A stretch of DNA of 64,000 bases. It comes from Candidatus Aphodovivens avistercoris (GTDB lineage: Bacteria; Actinomycetota; Coriobacteriia; Coriobacteriales; Eggerthellaceae). The stretch spans positions 49,213 to 113,212 of the forward strand of contig DVIW01000039.1 in NCBI GenBank assembly GCA_018710945.1, given 5' to 3'. Below the pieces are notes generated by a model that was given only the letters and a program-made list of their open reading frames with translations, searched no databases and was not told the origin of the DNA. Position numbers and translations under genes: made by a program. Each line of letters begins with the position of its first letter. The stretch's first letter is position 1. Shown in pieces: positions 60,838 through 64,000 of the stretch.

Positions 60838-60907
60838 GGGCGGCTCCTGATAGGATAGCCGCCCCAAAGGCGAAGCGGGCCGCGACTATGTCGCCGCAGC
60901 CCGCTTC
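60838..60907. terminator. Two hairpins between convergent rhomboid and NrfD genes
   Basis: Hairpin 1: GGGCGGCT/AGCCGCCC (60838-60845, 60857-60864). Hairpin 2: GAAGCGGGC/GCCCGCTTC (60872-60880, 60899-60907) with an inner GCGAC/GTCGC pairing. Neither has a good T-run; they probably act as bidirectional terminators. Confidence 0.5.
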
Positions 60908-60983
60908 GGTGCGGTGCGATTTCTGCCTTCGCCCAGCTCGCCTCGGCTCAGCGGGCCTTTCGGCCTTCGACCGGCCGCCTCCG

Positions 60984-62162
60984 CTACTTCCGCAGCGTCT
61001 TCGCCGCCACAAGCGCCAGCAGCGCGGCGGCCACGGCGCAGCCGATGGGCAGCAGGATGCTCGCCCATTCGACCGGCGACGGCAGGTAGGCCTGCGACAT
61101 CGCGAACGCATCGCCCGACGAGGCGTACAGGCCCGTCGACATCGGGTACGCCCACGCCGGCGAGGCCTGGTTCGACAAGCCCGCGAACAACGTCGGCGCG
61201 GCGAACGCCGGGTACAGCAGCATCAGGCGATGCGCGAACATGCCGACGATCGCGAGCGCCGCGTACGCGCCCAGCTCGCCGACTCCCGCCTTGCCGCCGC
61301 GCACGAGCAGCAGCACCGCCGCGACGAGAGGCAGCCCCAGCTCGGCAGCGTAGAGCGGAGCGTACGCCCCCACCGCCGCCAGCGTCGCCTGGCCCGCAGC
61401 CGTTCCCTCCAGCGCCAGCAGCACGAGTTCGGCGAGCGCAAGCGCCACATGCACGACGATCGCCACGGCGAGCATCCGCCCGAACCGACGCGCCGCAGCC
61501 GAGGCGCCCTCCGCGTCATCGTCGCGCGCCGACACCGCCGCCATCGCCAGCACGAGCGCGAGCCCGCACACGACCGCGACCGCCAAGAAGTCGATCGGCA
61601 CGATGACGCTGTGCCACCAGGCGCGGGCGCTCGGCAGCGCGAACAGCACGCCCTCGATCACCTGCAGCAGCACTGCGGCGACGATGCCGGCGATCATCCA
61701 CGCGCGCGCCGACCTCCACGAGCGCGCGAGCGCGACCAGCCCCACCACCGATGCGGCGATGAAGAAGGTGAGCGCCATCATGTCCCAGGCCAGAGGCGAG
61801 GCGACGTTGAGGTGCAGGATCATCGCCAGGATGTTTTGGGGCGATCCCAGGTCGGCGATGATCGCCACCGAGGCGCCGATGGCGCCGCCCAGCCCCGCAG
61901 CCTGCGCCGGAAGGGCGAACCGCTGCAGCTCGGAGCGCTTCGACAGCACGATGTAGCTCGCCGCGAGCTGCCCGCCCGCGCCGAACCCCACGCAGAACGC
62001 GAACATCCCGATCAGAAGGCCCCAGCAGAACACGTTGCTCAGGTTGGTGGTGGCCAGAAGCCCCATCGTGAGCTGGGCGATCCAGGCGGCCAGCCCCGTC
62101 GCCGCCACGACGAGCGCGACGACCAGCGCGCCCAGCTGCTTTTTCGACACAAGCTTGCCCAT
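60984..62162 (-). CDS. NrfD/DmsC-type membrane anchor subunit
   Basis: Integral membrane subunit of a molybdoenzyme complex, 392 residues and about ten helices. It begins with a short basic segment then LGALVVALVVAATGLAAWIAQL. Polytopic NrfD-like segments include NVFCWGLLIGMFAFCVGFGAGG and DLGSPQNILAMILHLNVASPLAWDMMAL (in pieces). It would take electrons from menaquinol and pass them to the FeS subunit, or the reverse. Its ATG starts 2 bp after the FeS-subunit stop, so the three genes form one operon. Confidence 0.88.
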   Translation of the reverse strand: MGKLVSKKQLGALVVALVVAATGLAAWIAQLTMGLLATTNLSNVFCWGLLIGMFAFCVGFGAGGQLAASYIVLSKRSELQRFALPAQAAGLGGAIGASVAIIADLGSPQNILAMILHLNVASPLAWDMMALTFFIAASVVGLVALARSWRSARAWMIAGIVAAVLLQVIEGVLFALPSARAWWHSVIVPIDFLAVAVVCGLALVLAMAAVSARDDDAEGASAAARRFGRMLAVAIVVHVALALAELVLLALEGTAAGQATLAAVGAYAPLYAAELGLPLVAAVLLLVRGGKAGVGELGAYAALAIVGMFAHRLMLLYPAFAAPTLFAGLSNQASPAWAYPMSTGLYASSGDAFAMSQAYLPSPVEWASILLPIGCAVAAALLALVAAKTLRK

Positions 62163-62164
62163 GG

Positions 62165-63019
62165 CTACTCGCCGTCCTTTCCGCCCGTGGCACCCTGTGC
62201 GGCAGCGCCATCGCCGCTCGCGCCTGCGCCTGCGCCCGATCCCGACTCGTTCGCGCCCGTGTCGTCGCTGCCGCCCGACTCGCTCGAAGCAGCCGCGCCT
62301 GCCGCCGACAGCCCGTAGAATGCCAGCAGCTCGCCCGCGTCCTCGACGCCGCGCGTCGACTTCAGGTAGTACACCTTCGGATGCGTGCCGTGCTCCTCGC
62401 CCAGCACAAACGTCTCGCGCCCCTCCAGGTAGCGGGAGATCTCGGAGTCCGGATCGTCCAGATCCCCGAAGATGCGCGCGTTGCCGGGGCAACCCGCGCA
62501 GCACGCCGGCTCGACCCCCTGGCTGGTGTACTGCACGCAGAACGTGCACTTCTCCACCACGCCCTCGGGGCGCTTGGGCGCATACACCAGCCGCCCGTCC
62601 TGGCGGTACTCCGCCGGGTAGCCGTAGGAGTACGTCGTGCCGCCCGTACCCGGCAGCGGCTCGGCCTCACCCCAGTTGAACTGGCGCACGCCGTAGGGGC
62701 ACGCCGTCATGCAGTAGCGACACCCGATGCAGCGCTCGTAGTCCACGAGCACCGTGCCCGCCTCGTCAGTGTAGGTGGCGCCGGTGGGGCACACGCTCTG
62801 ACACGGCGCGTCCTCGCAGTGCTGGCAGCTCACCGGCAGAAACTCCATGCGCGGCTGCCCGTCGTCGCCCAGCACCGAGGTCCCGTACTCGGGCGCGCCC
62901 GGCGCGAAGACGCGGTTCCACCAGATCCCCTCGGGCTGCGCATGGTGGTCCTTGCAGATCACCGCGCACGTGCGGCACCCGATGCACCGGTCCAGGTCGA
63001 CCGCCATCCCGTATCTCAT
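62165..63019 (-). CDS. Four-cluster ferredoxin-type (DmsB-like) electron-transfer subunit
   Basis: A 284-residue protein with four 4Fe-4S clusters in the DmsB/NrfC pattern: CIGCRTCAVICKDHH near residue 12, CQHCEDAPCQSVCPTGATY near 66, CIGCRYCMTACPYGVRQFNW near 97, and CTFCVQYTSQGVEPACCAGCPG near 155 (in pieces). The last ~55 residues are a Ser/Gly/Ala/Asp/Glu low-complexity tail. The start overlaps the upstream catalytic gene by 4 bp (ATGA). It links the catalytic subunit to the NrfD anchor. Confidence 0.93.
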   Translation of the reverse strand: MRYGMAVDLDRCIGCRTCAVICKDHHAQPEGIWWNRVFAPGAPEYGTSVLGDDGQPRMEFLPVSCQHCEDAPCQSVCPTGATYTDEAGTVLVDYERCIGCRYCMTACPYGVRQFNWGEAEPLPGTGGTTYSYGYPAEYRQDGRLVYAPKRPEGVVEKCTFCVQYTSQGVEPACCAGCPGNARIFGDLDDPDSEISRYLEGRETFVLGEEHGTHPKVYYLKSTRGVEDAGELLAFYGLSAAGAAASSESGGSDDTGANESGSGAGAGASGDGAAAQGATGGKDGE

Positions 63020-64000
63020 GCGATCACCTCCTCATGCGCGCCGCCGGCTTCCAGCAGGCGCACGTCGCACACGCACTCGTTCCACGCCATGTTGGGCGAC
63101 CACACGCTCGACACGTAGTAGATCTCGTGGATGGGGTTGATCCAGGGGTAGATCAGCGAGTTGTAGCTCTCGTCGCCGGTGTAGCGGCTCCACCAGCCCA
63201 TGTCGAAGACCACCTGGCCAGGGTACATCCCCGGATCGCACACCAGCGCGCCGTTGACCTTGCCGCGGCTGTTGAACACCTCGACCACGTCCCCCTGAGC
63301 GAGCCCCTTGGCCGCCGCGTCGTCGGGGTTCATGAACACCTTGGGCGTGTTGTTCTGCAGCTCCAGCATGAACGGGTTGTTGCAGTAGGTGGCGTGCACG
63401 CGGAACAGGCTGTTGCGCGTCAGGTACGCGAACGGGTACTTCTCGCGCGCCTCGGGATCGGCAGCGTACTCGGTGTCCTCGAACGCGGGCTTGTAGCAGG
63501 GCAGCTGCTCCCCCATCTCGAGGAACCGGTCCTCGTCCTTGTAGAACTCGATGCGCCCCGACTTGACAAACCGCGCCGTCACGTCCAGCGCGTTGGGGCG
63601 CGACACCGTGGGGAACGGCTGGCCCTCGTGGATCTGCTCCCAGAACGGGATCTTCTTCTCGCCGGGGTTGGCGTGCGCCAGCTTGCACGGGCCGGCCTTG
63701 AGGTCTTCCACCGTGATGTGGCTGATCGTGTCGCCGCCGTTGGCGAGCAGCGTGCGCAGCACCTCCTCGGCAGCGTCCTCGGCCTCGTCGGGGCCGAACT
63801 CGGGCCACATGTCGGCCACGGTCGGGTCGATCCGGCAGGCAAGCTCCTTGCACGTCCACAGCTCCGGGCGCGCGATCCCCGGCGGGTCCACCATCGGCTG
63901 CATGATCTGCACCCACGGGTGCAGCGGGGTGATGACCAGCTCCGTTTTCTCGTACCAGCTGGCACTGGCGAAGGTCACATCGGAATAGTCGACCGTCTTG
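63016..64000 (-). CDS. Molybdopterin oxidoreductase catalytic subunit, C-terminal part (5' end outside window)
   Basis: About 328 residues of the C-terminal end of a DMSO-reductase-superfamily enzyme; the frame runs off the right edge. It reads WYEKTELVITPLHPWVQIMQP, then a Mo-cofactor dinucleotide-binding domain with YLTRNSLFRVHATYCNNP, VFMNPDDAAAKGLAQGDVVEVFN and GQVVFDMGWWSRYTG, and ends in NPIHEIYYVSSVWSPNMAWN. Operon order catalytic-FeS-NrfD is standard. The substrate cannot be deduced from this piece. Confidence 0.9.
   Translation of the reverse strand, partial: KTVDYSDVTFASASWYEKTELVITPLHPWVQIMQPMVDPPGIARPELWTCKELACRIDPTVADMWPEFGPDEAEDAAEEVLRTLLANGGDTISHITVEDLKAGPCKLAHANPGEKKIPFWEQIHEGQPFPTVSRPNALDVTARFVKSGRIEFYKDEDRFLEMGEQLPCYKPAFEDTEYAADPEAREKYPFAYLTRNSLFRVHATYCNNPFMLELQNNTPKVFMNPDDAAAKGLAQGDVVEVFNSRGKVNGALVCDPGMYPGQVVFDMGWWSRYTGDESYNSLIYPWINPIHEIYYVSSVWSPNMAWNECVCDVRLLEAGGAHEEVIA

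Overview
The window is about 64 kb of high-GC DNA with short gaps, strong Shine-Dalgarno sites and frequent GTG starts. The gene content points to a strictly anaerobic, respiring actinobacterium of the class Coriobacteriia, most likely family Eggerthellaceae (Eggerthella/Gordonibacter-like). The pointers are pieces of two DMSO-reductase-superfamily molybdoenzymes, a selenocysteine formate dehydrogenase, class III (anaerobic) ribonucleotide reductase, desulfoferrodoxin and meso-diaminopimelate dehydrogenase. The taxonomic placement is inference; no rRNA or tRNA gene was seen.

Layout, left part. 1-576 is the 3' end of a molybdopterin oxidoreductase fused to a ferredoxin domain. Then come an SF1 helicase with a C-terminal nuclease-like domain (-), a DEAD-box RNA helicase (+), a three-gene polar amino-acid ABC importer (+) closed by a strong terminator, a phasin-like/UbiB pair (-), a divergent EamA/LysR pair, and the rseP-ispG-proS-HAD phosphatase cluster (-). 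Next are a PiT phosphate transporter, small membrane protein and universal stress protein operon (-), diaminopimelate dehydrogenase (+), and a formate dehydrogenase operon (-) whose catalytic subunit reads through an in-frame TGA as selenocysteine.

Middle part. 27-32 kb holds a ThrH-like phosphatase, a methyltransferase with strong Trm9 (wobble-uridine methyltransferase) resemblance, a flavodoxin-like protein and, divergently, an Elp3-family radical SAM/GNAT tRNA-modifying enzyme. Together these suggest a compact bacterial version of the Elongator wobble-uridine pathway. At 33.2-35.5 kb a radical SAM/SPASM enzyme is followed two bases later by a 125-residue protein ending in nine asparagines and a glycine, a probable ribosomally made, radical-SAM-modified peptide system. 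A TrmH-type RNA methyltransferase, a second LysR/EamA pair, ribosomal protein L31 with a long tail, a RhaD-like aldolase, desulfoferrodoxin, Lgt and an NSS transporter follow.

Right part. A lower-GC hipBA toxin-antitoxin pair (44.2-45.7 kb) precedes murA and an LCP-family cell-wall gene. Then come a NifU-like protein, a Cys-rich protein, the rpsB-tsf operon, nrdD-nrdG with two NrdR-box-like sites upstream, a VanZ/RDD membrane protein, a Bcr/CflA MFS transporter, a cation-diffusion facilitator and a rhomboid protease. The right edge is a three-gene molybdoenzyme operon (catalytic subunit cut by the window end, FeS subunit, NrfD-type anchor). Long open frames antisense to real genes are GC-driven shadows and are not annotated.
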